64,000 nt of DNA, taken from positions 1,160,031-1,224,030 of the forward strand of contig NZ_LFND01000003.1 in the NCBI RefSeq assembly GCF_001045465.1, in the 5' to 3' direction. The stretch comes from Chryseobacterium angstadtii. GTDB lineage: Bacteria > Bacteroidota > Bacteroidia > Flavobacteriales > Weeksellaceae. Under the pieces are notes generated by a model, which ran no database searches, was not told where the DNA came from, and was given only the letters and a program-made list of their open reading frames with translations. This document shows, piece by piece, positions 1-9,391 of this stretch; the first letter of the stretch is position 1; every line of letters begins with the position of its first letter. The translations under genes and the position numbers were made by a program.

Positions 1-1045
1 TCTTTTGTCCTTCTTTTAATCCCTTTTTAGATGCATCAGTATTTGCAATGACACTTGAAATGATAATTCCGTTTCTGCTTTCGTTGTAACTTAAAGATAT
101 AGGGCTAACAACTGCTTCAAAATTCTTATTGAAAAGCTGGTTGGTTTTTAAATAGAGATTTTTATTTTTATAATCGAGTATAAAATTAAACCTGTTAATG
201 ATTTCACTCCCTAAAATCCCTAAGATTTTATCTGAAGAACTGACACCCTGTTGATCTGATGAAAGAGAAATTCCTAAATTTGGATGTTCAATTGAAGTAT
301 TACCTACTCGGATACTTTTAATAAGCCCTTTATTATAACTTGTTTTATTGCTCAGATTGGTACTGCTTTTAGTTATGGTTTTTCCAAGTTTATTGAATAA
401 ATCATTTTTCTCTTTATAAGGTGCATTGACTAAAAGAGTAAGTCCTGCGCCACTATCAAATAATATGTCTCCCGAAAACTTTTCGTTATTTTTTAACTCA
501 AATGTAATTGGAAACTGAGGAATACCTGAATGAAGCTCAAAAGGAATCTTTTCATACCCATCATAGTTTAAAGAATCATCAAACTTGTACAGGCTCATGG
601 TACGTGTTTCAAAATCTATTTTAGTGAGGTAATTTTTTAGAATTGCAGCTCCTATAATTCCGTCAAACTTTTTCTCATACAATTTATTGAGTCTTGATAG
701 ATCGTCTAATACAATATTTGTATCTACATACTGATCTTTATCAATGAATATTTTTTGATTGGTTATTATGTCGTAAAGCTTTTTACCTCCTGCTCCTGAT
801 ACTTCAGTTTGATAATTAGCTTTCAGGTTATATTTTTCTGCTATTCTTTTGTCAAATAGAGTTGTAGCCGCCCCAGTATCAAAAAACAAAAGCAGACTGT
901 CTTTTTGATTTTCCATCGGAAGCTTTATAAAGATAGACTTATCGTCTTTTGATAATTCGAAAGGAAGTTTTATCTGTTGTCCGTAAATATTAATTAAACC
1001 TAGTAAAGTAAAGAAAAATGTTAGTTTCTTAAATCCTGCATTCAT
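1..1045 (-). CDS. Secreted retropepsin-like aspartyl protease with PDZ domain (C-terminus beyond window)
   Basis: The reading frame opens at the ATG at 1045 and runs off the left edge of the window. The first 22 or so residues form a signal peptide (KKLTFFFTLLGLINIYG), so the protein is exported. Two aspartyl-protease-like half domains are visible: FFDTGAATTLFD with the catalytic Asp near residue 56, and LFDSGAGLTLL with a second Asp near residue 197. The last visible part (about residue 300 onward) reads ANTDASKKGLKEGQK, typical of the start of a PDZ domain ligand groove. Bacteroidota encode many such aspartyl protease-PDZ proteins of unknown substrate. It is divergent from the histidine kinase gene. 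Identification of the fold is firm; the substrate is unknown. Confidence 0.8.
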   Translation of the reverse strand, partial: MNAGFKKLTFFFTLLGLINIYGQQIKLPFELSKDDKSIFIKLPMENQKDSLLLFFDTGAATTLFDKRIAEKYNLKANYQTEVSGAGGKKLYDIITNQKIFIDKDQYVDTNIVLDDLSRLNKLYEKKFDGIIGAAILKNYLTKIDFETRTMSLYKFDDSLNYDGYEKIPFELHSGIPQFPITFELKNNEKFSGDILFDSGAGLTLLVNAPYKEKNDLFNKLGKTITKSSTNLSNKTSYNKGLIKSIRVGNTSIEHPNLGISLSSDQQGVSSSDKILGILGSEIINRFNFILDYKNKNLYLKTNQLFNKNFEAVVSPISLSYNESRNGIIISSVIANTDASKKGLKEGQK

Positions 1046-1188
1046 AATTGTTTTTTTTATGGATACAAATTTATGTACTATGATCAAGTACCTTAGTTAT
1101 CAAATCGTTATCAAGTGTTAAATAGTGTTACCAAATTATTTTATTACGATTCATAATATTTAATTTAGCTGTATAGAAATTAAATTCA

Positions 1189-2529
1189 ATGTATAATTTT
1201 TTTATCCGTTTTGGAAAGAAACTTTTGATATTAACTGTGGTAATGGTTTTTGCTTTTCAGGGATATTGGCTGTGGCATACCTTTCAATCTAAAAAGAAAG
1301 AGCTTTTGGAGCAAACAAAAATAGAACTGCAGCAGATATTACTTAATAAGCTGATGAGTGAGCTTTCGAAGAATCCAGCGTTGGAGTCCACTTTTGGAGA
1401 GAAAAAAAAAGTGATAAAAGAATCTTATAAGGCAAACAAAAATGTGGAGGTGGTTGTTTTGGAATCCCGCGATCTGAAGAATCCGGAGCAAACGAAAAAC
1501 ATGGATATACCCAATATTAAAATGGAAAGCCTGATTTATTCTTCCATAAAAAAATCTATGCCGGTATTGTTTAAATATGGAGATATCGTTGTTTATCATA
1601 CAATCAAAAAGGAAGTATCTATGTATCCTGCAGGACAATCTATTGTTGCTTCTGATACAACAGAAGAAATAAGTGCATTGTTTGGTGATAAAGGGACGTT
1701 TAGCATTCATATAAAAAACTTATTTGCAACCACTGTTTATTCTATACTTTGGGCTATTATGTTTTCGTTATTCTATCTGTTGCTGTTTCTTGGTACGCTT
1801 TTCATTATTTATCGTAACCTGATGATAAATAACGCACTTATGAAAAACAAAGAGGTCTTCACCCAAAATATGACACACGAGCTTAAAATTCCGGTATCTA
1901 CCATCTTAATCGCAGCTGAAGGGCTGGAAAAGTATAATATCACAAGTGAACCAGAAAGTGCAAAAAAATATGCATTTATCATTCAAAGAGCAGCCAATCA
2001 GCTTTCTTTGCTTGTAGAATCAATCCTGCAGAATGTTCGGTCTGATAATAACAGAGAAACATTAGAACTGAAGTCAGTCAATTTATTATCTTTATTGCAA
2101 GAGGTGCTGGATAACCTTTCCGTTATTATGGCAAAAAAACAGGCAGAAGTAAAACTGGAAAACATTAATGAGCATATTCATGTAAAAGGAAATCATGAAC
2201 TGCTAAGACAGATATTTCTGAATCTGATTGACAATTCTCTAAAATATTCCGATAAGCAGCCTCTCATATCCATCTCTGCAACCCAAAAGAATAGCCGTAT
2301 CATGATAACCATACAAGATAATGGTATTGGTATTCCCAAAAAATACGGAAAAGAAATTTTTGAGCCTTACTTCAGAATTATGAATAATGATTTACACGAT
2401 GTAAAAGGATTTGGTTTAGGTTTAAGTTTTGTGAAGAATTCTTTGAAAAAACAAGGTGGAAATATCCGCTTATTGCATTCTGATACACAAGGTACAATCA
2501 TGGAAATAAATATCCCTGTTTATGAATAA
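1189..2529 (+). CDS. Two-component sensor histidine kinase
   Basis: An inner-membrane HisKA/HATPase_c kinase of 446 aa. Hydrophobic segments at about residues 11-29 and 181-207 flank a roughly 150-residue extracytoplasmic sensor region with no recognisable fold. The H box is FTQNMTHELKIP with phospho-accepting His230. The N box (NLIDNSLKYSD, Asn345/Asn349), G1 (DNGIGIP, Asp377) and G2 (GFGLGL, 407-412) motifs are intact, so it should be active. Its last 8 bases overlap the start of the response regulator, showing translational coupling. The kinase-first gene order is less usual than regulator-first. The signal sensed cannot be read from the sequence. Confidence 0.93.
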   Translation: MYNFFIRFGKKLLILTVVMVFAFQGYWLWHTFQSKKKELLEQTKIELQQILLNKLMSELSKNPALESTFGEKKKVIKESYKANKNVEVVVLESRDLKNPEQTKNMDIPNIKMESLIYSSIKKSMPVLFKYGDIVVYHTIKKEVSMYPAGQSIVASDTTEEISALFGDKGTFSIHIKNLFATTVYSILWAIMFSLFYLLLFLGTLFIIYRNLMINNALMKNKEVFTQNMTHELKIPVSTILIAAEGLEKYNITSEPESAKKYAFIIQRAANQLSLLVESILQNVRSDNNRETLELKSVNLLSLLQEVLDNLSVIMAKKQAEVKLENINEHIHVKGNHELLRQIFLNLIDNSLKYSDKQPLISISATQKNSRIMITIQDNGIGIPKKYGKEIFEPYFRIMNNDLHDVKGFGLGLSFVKNSLKKQGGNIRLLHSDTQGTIMEINIPVYE

Positions 2530-3211
2530 TAAAATCAGAGTATTATATTTAGAAGACGATGCAGACTTGGGAGAAATAACCCGTGACATTCTCGAAAGAG
2601 AAGGGTTTACCGTAAAATGGGTAAATAATGGAGAAGAAGGACTTGAAGCTGTAAAAGATTATCTATTCGATATTATCATTGCAGATATTATGATGCCCAA
2701 GCTCGACGGGTATACTTTCTTAAAAACAATTAGAGAACAAGGGAATAATATTCCTCTCATTTTACTTTCTGCAAGAGTGTTAACAGAAGACGTATTAAAA
2801 GGCTTTTCTATAGGGGCAGACGATTATATACGCAAACCTTTTAATATTGACGAACTTGTAGCCAGAATGAACAGACTTCTTAAAAGTATAACAATTCCGG
2901 CAGTATCCGTAAAGACTATAAAAATAGGTGACTATGAATATAACCCTTATACCCTTAAACTAAGATATAAAGAAGAGTTTTCAAGCCTTTCCCCAAAAGC
3001 CGGAGAGATTTTGCATAGACTTGCTACCGGTGAAAACGGAATGCTTTTGCGGGACAAAACGCTCATTGACCTTTGGGGAGATGACAATTTCTTTAACGGC
3101 CGAAGCCTTGATGTCTTTATTTCAAAACTGAGAAAGTTACTTTCAAAAGACCCGAGAATCAATATTCTAAACATCAGAGCTGTAGGTTACCGGTTAATCA
3201 TTATGGAATAA
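2522..3211 (+). CDS. OmpR-family response regulator
   Basis: A receiver domain (about 1-120) with acidic pocket EDD at 11-13, phospho-acceptor Asp55 (IIIADIMMP) and Lys105 (RKPF), followed by a C-terminal winged helix ending SLDVFISKLRKLL and AVGYRLI, which is typical of OmpR/PhoB DNA-binding domains. It is the partner of the preceding kinase, with an 8-bp gene overlap. Targets are unknown; the divergent aspartyl protease and the following membrane genes are possible but there is no direct evidence for either. Confidence 0.94.
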   Translation: MNNKIRVLYLEDDADLGEITRDILEREGFTVKWVNNGEEGLEAVKDYLFDIIIADIMMPKLDGYTFLKTIREQGNNIPLILLSARVLTEDVLKGFSIGADDYIRKPFNIDELVARMNRLLKSITIPAVSVKTIKIGDYEYNPYTLKLRYKEEFSSLSPKAGEILHRLATGENGMLLRDKTLIDLWGDDNFFNGRSLDVFISKLRKLLSKDPRINILNIRAVGYRLIIME

Positions 3212-3288
3212 TTAAAACTGGAAAAAACAATTCTGCCTATATTTTTATAAGAGAAAACTATCTTTTTATAGCAGCTAATCTATATTTT

Positions 3289-3591
3289 TCATAATCTGCT
3301 CAGAATTTTTTTATCTATATAAAAAGTTCCGAAGGGAATAAAACAGGCAAGAATCACTTTCCATGTTGTTTCTTTAAACTTCCATTGCTGCTCAACACCC
3401 ACACTTAAAGTATTGAAAAGGAAGAGCAGGAATAATGTTCCGTGAACAGGTCCCATTAACTTTACAAGTGAAGGATTTCCCAGTCCGTACTTCATAGGAA
3501 CAGCTATGAAAACAAGGGTAAGCAGAGATATTCCTTCAAGAATAGCCAGAATTCTGAGACGTCCGGTTTTAGTTTTTAATAAATGTATCAT
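3289..3591 (-). CDS. DUF3817 family small membrane protein
   Basis: A 100-aa integral membrane protein with three hydrophobic segments. The pattern LRILAILEGISLL, then PVHGTLFLLFL and a third helix with FIPFGTFYIDKK, matches the DUF3817 family, which has no established function. It overlaps the upstream gene by 4 bp (ATGA-type overlap at 3588-3591), so the two are co-translated. The 14-bp palindrome upstream of the pair (4091-4104) suggests control by the neighbouring TetR protein. Confidence 0.82.
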   Translation of the reverse strand: MIHLLKTKTGRLRILAILEGISLLTLVFIAVPMKYGLGNPSLVKLMGPVHGTLFLLFLFNTLSVGVEQQWKFKETTWKVILACFIPFGTFYIDKKILSRL

Positions 3592-4052
3592 AATGATCTG
3601 AAATAAGGTCGGTTAACAATAGGAGAGAACGGCCAGGGTATCGCTAAGAAAATAAGTATTAAAGCAGTCACAAACCAGATGAGCATTGTTTTATATTTTT
3701 CTTTGTCCGTTTCTTTTCTTTTTGCCATAGCAGAACCCACCGTGATTAGAATAATGGCTGTGATCATGATCAAGAAATGAATCAATCCGAAGAACAATAC
3801 ATCTATGGAAGATTTTGCTTCACTGAAATTTTTCCAGAAATATTTTACAACAGGGCTTTTCGTGTAAAGTATAATTCCAAGAATCAATTGAATATGCGCT
3901 ATGGTTGCAGTCCAGTGTCTTGCCAGATCATCCGTCTTTGAAAATATTTTATGAGTGAAGTAACCTTTATAAGCTCTCCATATAGAATAAATAAGGCTTA
4001 TTAAAACTACCCACCGGAAAGCAGAATGCAGAAATGTAAAGGTTTGATACAT
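3588..4052 (-). CDS. Four-helix integral membrane protein of unknown function
   Basis: A 154-aa protein with four predicted membrane helices (around residues 10-28, 48-64, 85-110 and 122-142). Histidines sit in or near the helices (LHSAFRW, ARHWTATIAHIQ, GLIHFLIM), which gives it some resemblance to small cytochrome b-like membrane proteins, but no haem motif can be confirmed. It is the first gene of a two-gene operon with the DUF3817 gene. The function is unknown; co-regulation by the adjacent TetR gene is inferred from the operator-like palindrome just upstream. Confidence 0.7.
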   Translation of the reverse strand: MYQTFTFLHSAFRWVVLISLIYSIWRAYKGYFTHKIFSKTDDLARHWTATIAHIQLILGIILYTKSPVVKYFWKNFSEAKSSIDVLFFGLIHFLIMITAIILITVGSAMAKRKETDKEKYKTMLIWFVTALILIFLAIPWPFSPIVNRPYFRSL

Positions 4053-4090
4053 GCTAACTTTTTTGATTGGATCAAAGATAAAACAAAAAC

Positions 4091-4104
4091 ATACTAATTA
4101 GTAT
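4091..4104. promoter_or_regulatory. Perfect 14-bp palindrome, candidate TetR operator
   Basis: The sequence ATACTAATTAGTAT is self-complementary. It lies 38 bp upstream of the four-helix membrane gene and 16 bp past the end of tetR, where a promoter for the membrane operon would be. TetR-family dimers bind short palindromes of this kind. Binding is inferred only. Confidence 0.5.
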
Positions 4105-4120
4105 CTTTTTGTTGAAAAAA

Positions 4121-4711
4121 TTATTCCATTGATTTGAAATAAGCTTTAAGTCCCTTTAAATAAGTAAGATATACTGATTTTGAATTTTCCAGTTTACCCA
4201 AATTTCTTACTCCCCAATAACCAGACATCACAAAAACAGCAATTTCTTTGGCATTAATATCTTCTCTGACCCTACCATCTTTCTTCCCGTTTTCGATACA
4301 GGTAATCATGGCGTTTTCCCAGCGGGCAGCCAATTCGTTCAATGCCTTTGTAAAATCTGTATGCCACGGTGCCATTTCCTGAGTGAAATTAGAGGTTGGA
4401 CAGCCATATTCAACCTTCAGAAAATCATTATCCATCAGAATATGATAAACCAGATTGTAAATGCTCTCCAGCGGATTTTCACTGTCTTCAAGAGGGTCAA
4501 TGAAAGTGCTTCTGAAATTGTTTTTCAGGAGTTCATTAATGATGGCCAGGCCCATTTCGTCTTTTGTTTTGAAATGATAATAAAAAGCTCCTTTAGTTAC
4601 CTGTGTATTGGCAATAATTTCATCCACACTTGTTGTCTGATATCCTTTAACATAAATCAGTTCAAAGGCTTTTTGAAGAATATTAAGACGGGTGGCTTCT
4701 GACTTTTTCAT
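4121..4711 (-). CDS. TetR/AcrR family transcriptional regulator
   Basis: An N-terminal helix-turn-helix (TTSVDEIIANTQVTKGAFYYHF, quoted in part: VTKGAFYYHF is the recognition helix region) followed by an all-helical ligand-binding domain with CPTSNFTQEM, as in TetR proteins annotated with the TetR_C_11-like C-terminus. The ATG at 4711 (MKKSEATR) is chosen: family members begin there, and the upstream ATG at 4771 would add 20 atypical residues and lie inside an 18-bp palindrome that looks like an operator. It sits between a membrane operon on its own strand and a divergent MFS exporter, the classic local repressor arrangement. Confidence 0.88.
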   Translation of the reverse strand: MKKSEATRLNILQKAFELIYVKGYQTTSVDEIIANTQVTKGAFYYHFKTKDEMGLAIINELLKNNFRSTFIDPLEDSENPLESIYNLVYHILMDNDFLKVEYGCPTSNFTQEMAPWHTDFTKALNELAARWENAMITCIENGKKDGRVREDINAKEIAVFVMSGYWGVRNLGKLENSKSVYLTYLKGLKAYFKSME

Positions 4712-4764
4712 TAAAGGAAATTGCTTGTATACAAAGGAACGGATTTTTTGTCCAATAAAACAAA

Positions 4765-4782
4765 CTATCATAATTATAATAG
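4765..4782. promoter_or_regulatory. 18-bp imperfect palindrome in the tetR-MFS divergent region
   Basis: CTATcATAATTATaATAG is an inverted repeat broken at a single symmetric pair. It lies between tetR and the divergent MFS gene and overlaps the alternative upstream tetR start, which supports the downstream start. It is not obviously the same word as the palindrome at 4091-4104, so it may or may not bind the same protein. Confidence 0.35.
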
Positions 4783-4862
4783 ATTACTAGAATTTAAATA
4801 ATTTTTATAATACAATAATAACCCGGAAATTTGTAGAGTCAAAATCAATAAAAAATAATACG

Positions 4863-6077
4863 ATGAATTATCAGAAAGATATACAGATGAAAATGGAATC
4901 CTCTGCAAAAAGCAAGAGTCTTCCGGCAGCATTATGGGCATTAACCATCAGCGCCTTTGGAATAGGAACCACAGAATTCGTGATTGTAGGACTTCTTCCA
5001 ACGGTAGCAGGAGATCTTGGAATCAGCATTCCTTCCGCGGGGCTTCTGGTAAGCTTGTATGCCATAGGAGTAGCGATAGGAGCTCCTGTGCTTACGGCAT
5101 TAACGGGAAAAATACCCCGCAAAGTACTATTGGTGTCAATCATGCTGCTATTTGTTATCGGAAACGGATTGGCTTCTATAGCTCCTGGATTTATCACCTT
5201 GATTTTAGCCAGAATTCTAACGGGATTTGCGCATGGTGTGTATTTTTCTATCGGTTCTACGATTGCAGCATCATTAGTTTCGGAGGAAAAAAGAGCGACT
5301 GCCATTTCTATTATGTTTGCAGGGCTTACTCTGGCGATTGTAACCGGAGTGCCTTTAGGAACTTTTATAGGACAGCATTTTGGATGGAGAGCGACTTTTA
5401 TAGGAGTTTCTATTCTGGGAATTATCGGTCTAATAGCCAGTATGCTGCTTGTTCCTAAAACCCTTAAAAGTGACCAAACAGCATCTTTAAAAAGCTTACC
5501 CAAAGTATTTGGAAACAAAAGGATGATCTTTGCATTTTTAATGACTGCAATGGGATATGGCGGAACCTTTGTTGTTTTCACTTATTTATCGCCCATCCTT
5601 CAGCAGATCACCGGATTTCAGGAATCAACGGTTACATTTATTCTACTTATCTACGGGATTGCCATTGCTTTAGGAAATCTTTTGGGTGGAAAAACAGCCA
5701 ATAAAAATCCTTTAAAAGCTCTTTTGTGGATGTTTGCCGCACAGGGGTTGGTATTGCTGGCTTTTTATTTCACAGCGGGCAATCCAATTTTAAGCATTAT
5801 TACTTTATTTCTTCTGGGAGGGCTTTCGTTTGCTACAGTACCAGGGCTTCAGCTTCTGGTGGTACAGATTGCAGAAAAGGAACTTCCGGGAACTGAAGAT
5901 GTGGCATCAGGGATTAATATTGCGGCGTTCAATATTGGGATTGCCATCGGATCTTACACAGGAGGTCTTATTGTAACTTCTTCTTTGGGACTGGCAAGCA
6001 CACCCTGGATCGGAGCTTTATTTCTGCTGGCTACGGTATTGATTACGCTTTACAGCATCCGTTTAAGTAAAAATTAA
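4863..6077 (+). CDS. MFS transporter, DHA1 (AraJ/PbuE-like) family
   Basis: A 404-aa inner-membrane carrier with 12 predicted helices. The N-terminal half has the drug:H+ antiporter-1 signatures GIGTTEFVIVGLLP (helix 1) and a helix 2-3 loop GKIPRK, as in AraJ/YdhP/PbuE-like proteins that export purines, sugars or drugs. It is divergent from the TetR regulator with about 150 bp between the likely starts, which suggests it is the main target. The gene is followed by a strong hairpin terminator. The transported compound cannot be determined. Confidence 0.9.
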   Translation: MNYQKDIQMKMESSAKSKSLPAALWALTISAFGIGTTEFVIVGLLPTVAGDLGISIPSAGLLVSLYAIGVAIGAPVLTALTGKIPRKVLLVSIMLLFVIGNGLASIAPGFITLILARILTGFAHGVYFSIGSTIAASLVSEEKRATAISIMFAGLTLAIVTGVPLGTFIGQHFGWRATFIGVSILGIIGLIASMLLVPKTLKSDQTASLKSLPKVFGNKRMIFAFLMTAMGYGGTFVVFTYLSPILQQITGFQESTVTFILLIYGIAIALGNLLGGKTANKNPLKALLWMFAAQGLVLLAFYFTAGNPILSIITLFLLGGLSFATVPGLQLLVVQIAEKELPGTEDVASGINIAAFNIGIAIGSYTGGLIVTSSLGLASTPWIGALFLLATVLITLYSIRLSKN

Positions 6078-6103
6078 AATTATTTTCTCTGTTTTTATAG
6101 GGT

Positions 6104-6133
6104 AAAGACCGTCTGTATGGGACGGTCTTTTTT
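6104..6133 (+). terminator. Rho-independent terminator after the MFS gene
   Basis: AAAGACCGTC / GACGGTCTTT form a perfect 10-bp stem with a 7-nt loop, followed by T residues. It can also serve the opposite strand, where pdeM ends at 6178. Confidence 0.85.
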
Positions 6134-6177
6134 GTATTTCTTTATCCTTACTTTTCTTATTGATCACCAATCTCAAT

Positions 6178-6822
6178 CTATATTTCATGAATTTCGGAGT
6201 CAGTAAATACGTAGAATCTTCCGTCTTTCGGAATATTTTTGGTATCCAGTCCTGTAAATCCACTGAATGCGGGAAGCAGCAATTGGTTTTTGGTCTGTAC
6301 AAAACAGGGCAGCCTGATCTTTTTCACAGAAGAATTCAGAACCACACCGGGATGAATATGTCCGGTGATTTGAAATTCAGAGATTGTATGATCAAATTCA
6401 TGAATAAATGTAAAACCATTCCTGTCTAAAGAGTTCGATTTAAAATTTAAGCCTAGTTTTTTCTCAAGTGTTTCTGATAAACGATCATGATTTCCTTTGA
6501 CAAGATAGAAATGGAGATCCGGATATTGGTTTTTCCAGCTGCAGAATTCATCCACATCCGAATTGTCTCCCGCATGAAGAAGATCTCCAACAACAATCCA
6601 TTTTTCAGGTTTGAAATATTCAATCAGAACGGAAAGTCTTTCCAGATCACTTTTCATAATGTGATTGGCCATTGCAATGCCGTTTTTACGGAAATGAGCC
6701 GTTTTTCCGATGTGAAGATCAGACAGAATCAATGCTTTTTCTGATTCCCAATAGACCGCACGCTGATTCGTTAATGTGAAAATTTCGTTGTTAAGTATGA
6801 TATTTTTTGTGGCAATGTTCAT
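6178..6822 (-). CDS. pdeM: Ligase-associated DNA damage response endonuclease PdeM
   Basis: A 214-aa calcineurin-like metallophosphoesterase. The metal-binding motifs are all present: SDLHIGK (Asp35, His37), VVGDLLHAG, KGNHD and GHIHPG. This length and motif spacing match the PdeM family, which accompanies the LigC-type ligase, Lhr helicase and MBL exonuclease. It is the last gene of that cassette on the minus strand, 120 bp after the helicase. The known family role is nucleolytic DNA end processing in a repair pathway; the exact substrate is not established here. Confidence 0.9.
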   Translation of the reverse strand: MNIATKNIILNNEIFTLTNQRAVYWESEKALILSDLHIGKTAHFRKNGIAMANHIMKSDLERLSVLIEYFKPEKWIVVGDLLHAGDNSDVDEFCSWKNQYPDLHFYLVKGNHDRLSETLEKKLGLNFKSNSLDRNGFTFIHEFDHTISEFQITGHIHPGVVLNSSVKKIRLPCFVQTKNQLLLPAFSGFTGLDTKNIPKDGRFYVFTDSEIHEI

Positions 6823-6942
6823 TGGGGAAACTTAATATTTGGGCTGAGGTTGGAAGAGGATGGAGTTAAAAAGGAAATTAGGATCGACATAATCTTGTTA
6901 CATATACTTCCTGACCTCATTAATCTGTTTTTCATATTTAAT

Positions 6943-9390
6943 TTATCCTCTTTTTCCGGCCTGCTCAATCATTCTTTTAATTCTTGCATCAAGGCTTTCG
7001 CTGGAAAGGGTTTGCCTCAGACTGTCTACTTTGATGGGAAAGCTCAGCGGAGTAAAGGTATGGGAATATTTTAAAATGATTTTTGATTTTTCAATTCTTT
7101 TAAAAGCTTCTACCAGACGCGGTTCCTGTAACTGCATATTGAATACTTCGGTATAAGCCTGTCTTACAAGGAAATGATCGGGATCGTGATCTTCAAGCAC
7201 TTTGAATATAAGTCCGGCAGAACTTTGCAATGATTTATTAGAACGCTGTTTTCCTGCGTAATTCTGGATCACCATTCCTGAAATTACGGCTATATCGCGA
7301 AATTTTCTGCGTGCCATTTCTGCGGAATTAATACTTGCAATCACATCGTTCATCAGATTATCGCGAGTCAGGATCTTGCTTAGATTTTCCTCATTCAGGG
7401 GGATTTCTTTATCACTGAACAATTCAAAACCATAATCATTCATGGCCATTGAAAATGAGATAGGAGCCAGTTTTGAAATGCGGTAAGCTATTAGAGCTGC
7501 CATTACTTCATGAACCAGACGGCCTTCAAAAGGGTACATAAAAAGGTGATATCCTTCGCGGTTTTTGATTAATTCCACCAGAAACTCATCGTCTTTGGGA
7601 ATGTGGGAGTTCTTTTCCTGATTGGCCAGCAGCGGATGCAGAAATTTCAGCTCTTTTTCTGAAGCTTTTGGATTTAGCGCATGAGACAGTTTTTCTCTTA
7701 AAAAATGGCCCAGATTGGAGCTCAGAGGCAATCTTCCGCCCAGATAACTCGGAGCCATGGCTTTTCCTTTTGCCGCCCGCACATAAACGGTCATATCTTT
7801 AATCATGACCACTTCAAGTGTTCGCCCGGCAAGGATAAATTTTTCTTCTTTTTTTAATTTGGAAATAAAATATTCTTCCACCATTCCAATGTAACCTCCG
7901 GAAATAAATTTTACTTTCAGCATGGCATCACTTACGATAACGCCCATATTCATACGGTGGAGCATGGCAATTTTTCGTGAAATCACTTTATGGAGGCCGT
8001 CTTCCATAACAACGACTTTATGAAACTCTTCATAGCTCTTTAAAACACTTCCGCCGATGGTCAGAAAATCGAGGATGCTTTTCCATTCTTCTGCTGTCAT
8101 TTCCTGGAAAGCAAATACTTTTTTGATCCTGCTCAATGTTTCCTCTGCATAAAATCCATCCCCAACGGCCAGTGTCATTAGAAACTGAACAAGAACATCA
8201 AAACATAAAACCTGAGGTTCACGGGGCTCTATGACCTTTTGTTTTACGGCTTCTTTTAACGCAGCTACTTCAATCAACTCAAGGGAATGGGTAGGAACGC
8301 AGTAAATTCTTGAGGTTTCGAAAGGGGAGTGTCCGCTTCTTCCCGCTCTTTGCAGAAATCTGGCTACTCCTTTTGCAGAACCGATCTGAATTACCGTATC
8401 TACCGGTTTAAAATCAATTCCAAGATCTAATGAAGAGGTTGAAACGACTGCTTTCAGCTTTCCGGCGCTTAAATTCTCTTCAATCCAGATCCGCAGATGG
8501 GCATCAATAGAGCTGTGGTGAATAGCAATCTGGCCTGCAAAATCCGAATAAGCCTCCAAAAGAAGCTGGTACCACATTTCGCTTTGGCTGCGTGTATTGG
8601 TAAAAACAATGGTTGATTTTGATTCGAGAATAATAGGGACTATTTTGTCGGCCAATTTCGATCCTAAATGCCCCGCCCACGGAAGAATTTCAATTTCATC
8701 CGGGAAAACGGGGAGAATATCTATCTTTTTATGCTCTTTTGCCGTAATTTTTGTTTTTTTGATATCATAAGGAATCAGAACCTCCATAGCTTCATCCAGA
8801 TTTCCGATGGTTGCCGTAATTCCCCAGATTTTCAATTTCGGAACATATTTCATTAACTGAGAAATAGCCAGTTCTACCATAACTCCGCGTTTTGAGCCCA
8901 GCAGCTCATGCCATTCATCAACGGCTACACACTGCATATCCTGGAAAAAACGGGCATGATTTTTCTGTCCTAAAAGCAAATGAAGACTTTCCGGGGTAAC
9001 CACCAGAATTTCGGGCATATTTCTGACCTGCTGCTGTCTTACTTTGGGATCCGTATCTCCATTTCTGACGCCTACTGACCAGTCGAGGCCAATTTCATCC
9101 AGCGCTTCCTGCATGGCTTTGGCAATATCTTTAGACAAGGAGCGAAGGGGAGTGATCCAGATCATTTTCAGCCCTTTCCTGTATTTCTCCGGATGATTCA
9201 TGAAGTCTGAAACCAGAGCCAGGAACACGGAAAAAGTCTTACCAAATCCGGTGGGTGCTACAACCATTCCGCTGTATCCGCTGCCGAATTTCTGCCAGGT
9301 ATCGGTCTGAAATTTGAAAGGTTGAATAGCCTTACCGGCCATCCATTGGTGAATGACTTTATATCCATTGCTATTGTCAAATGCTTTCAA
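6943..9390 (-). CDS. Ligase-associated DNA damage response DEXH-box helicase (Lhr family)
   Basis: An 815-aa superfamily 2 helicase. Walker A is APTGFGKT (45-52), motif II is DEWH (158-161), motif III TATIGN, and motif VI QRAGRSGH. After the two RecA domains come the winged-helix and extended C-terminal regions of Lhr-like proteins. The length is right for the short ligase-associated Lhr group. The start lies 1 bp past the ligase stop codon, so the two are tightly coupled. It probably unwinds or remodels damaged DNA for the neighbouring ligase and nucleases. Confidence 0.93.
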   Translation of the reverse strand: MKAFDNSNGYKVIHQWMAGKAIQPFKFQTDTWQKFGSGYSGMVVAPTGFGKTFSVFLALVSDFMNHPEKYRKGLKMIWITPLRSLSKDIAKAMQEALDEIGLDWSVGVRNGDTDPKVRQQQVRNMPEILVVTPESLHLLLGQKNHARFFQDMQCVAVDEWHELLGSKRGVMVELAISQLMKYVPKLKIWGITATIGNLDEAMEVLIPYDIKKTKITAKEHKKIDILPVFPDEIEILPWAGHLGSKLADKIVPIILESKSTIVFTNTRSQSEMWYQLLLEAYSDFAGQIAIHHSSIDAHLRIWIEENLSAGKLKAVVSTSSLDLGIDFKPVDTVIQIGSAKGVARFLQRAGRSGHSPFETSRIYCVPTHSLELIEVAALKEAVKQKVIEPREPQVLCFDVLVQFLMTLAVGDGFYAEETLSRIKKVFAFQEMTAEEWKSILDFLTIGGSVLKSYEEFHKVVVMEDGLHKVISRKIAMLHRMNMGVIVSDAMLKVKFISGGYIGMVEEYFISKLKKEEKFILAGRTLEVVMIKDMTVYVRAAKGKAMAPSYLGGRLPLSSNLGHFLREKLSHALNPKASEKELKFLHPLLANQEKNSHIPKDDEFLVELIKNREGYHLFMYPFEGRLVHEVMAALIAYRISKLAPISFSMAMNDYGFELFSDKEIPLNEENLSKILTRDNLMNDVIASINSAEMARRKFRDIAVISGMVIQNYAGKQRSNKSLQSSAGLIFKVLEDHDPDHFLVRQAYTEVFNMQLQEPRLVEAFKRIEKSKIILKYSHTFTPLSFPIKVDSLRQTLSSESLDARIKRMIEQAGKRG

Positions 9391-9391
9391 A

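Noticed and set aside
4871..5581. Long minus-strand frame within the MFS gene
   Set aside because: It mirrors the hydrophobic codons of a clear MFS transporter; no independent family features.
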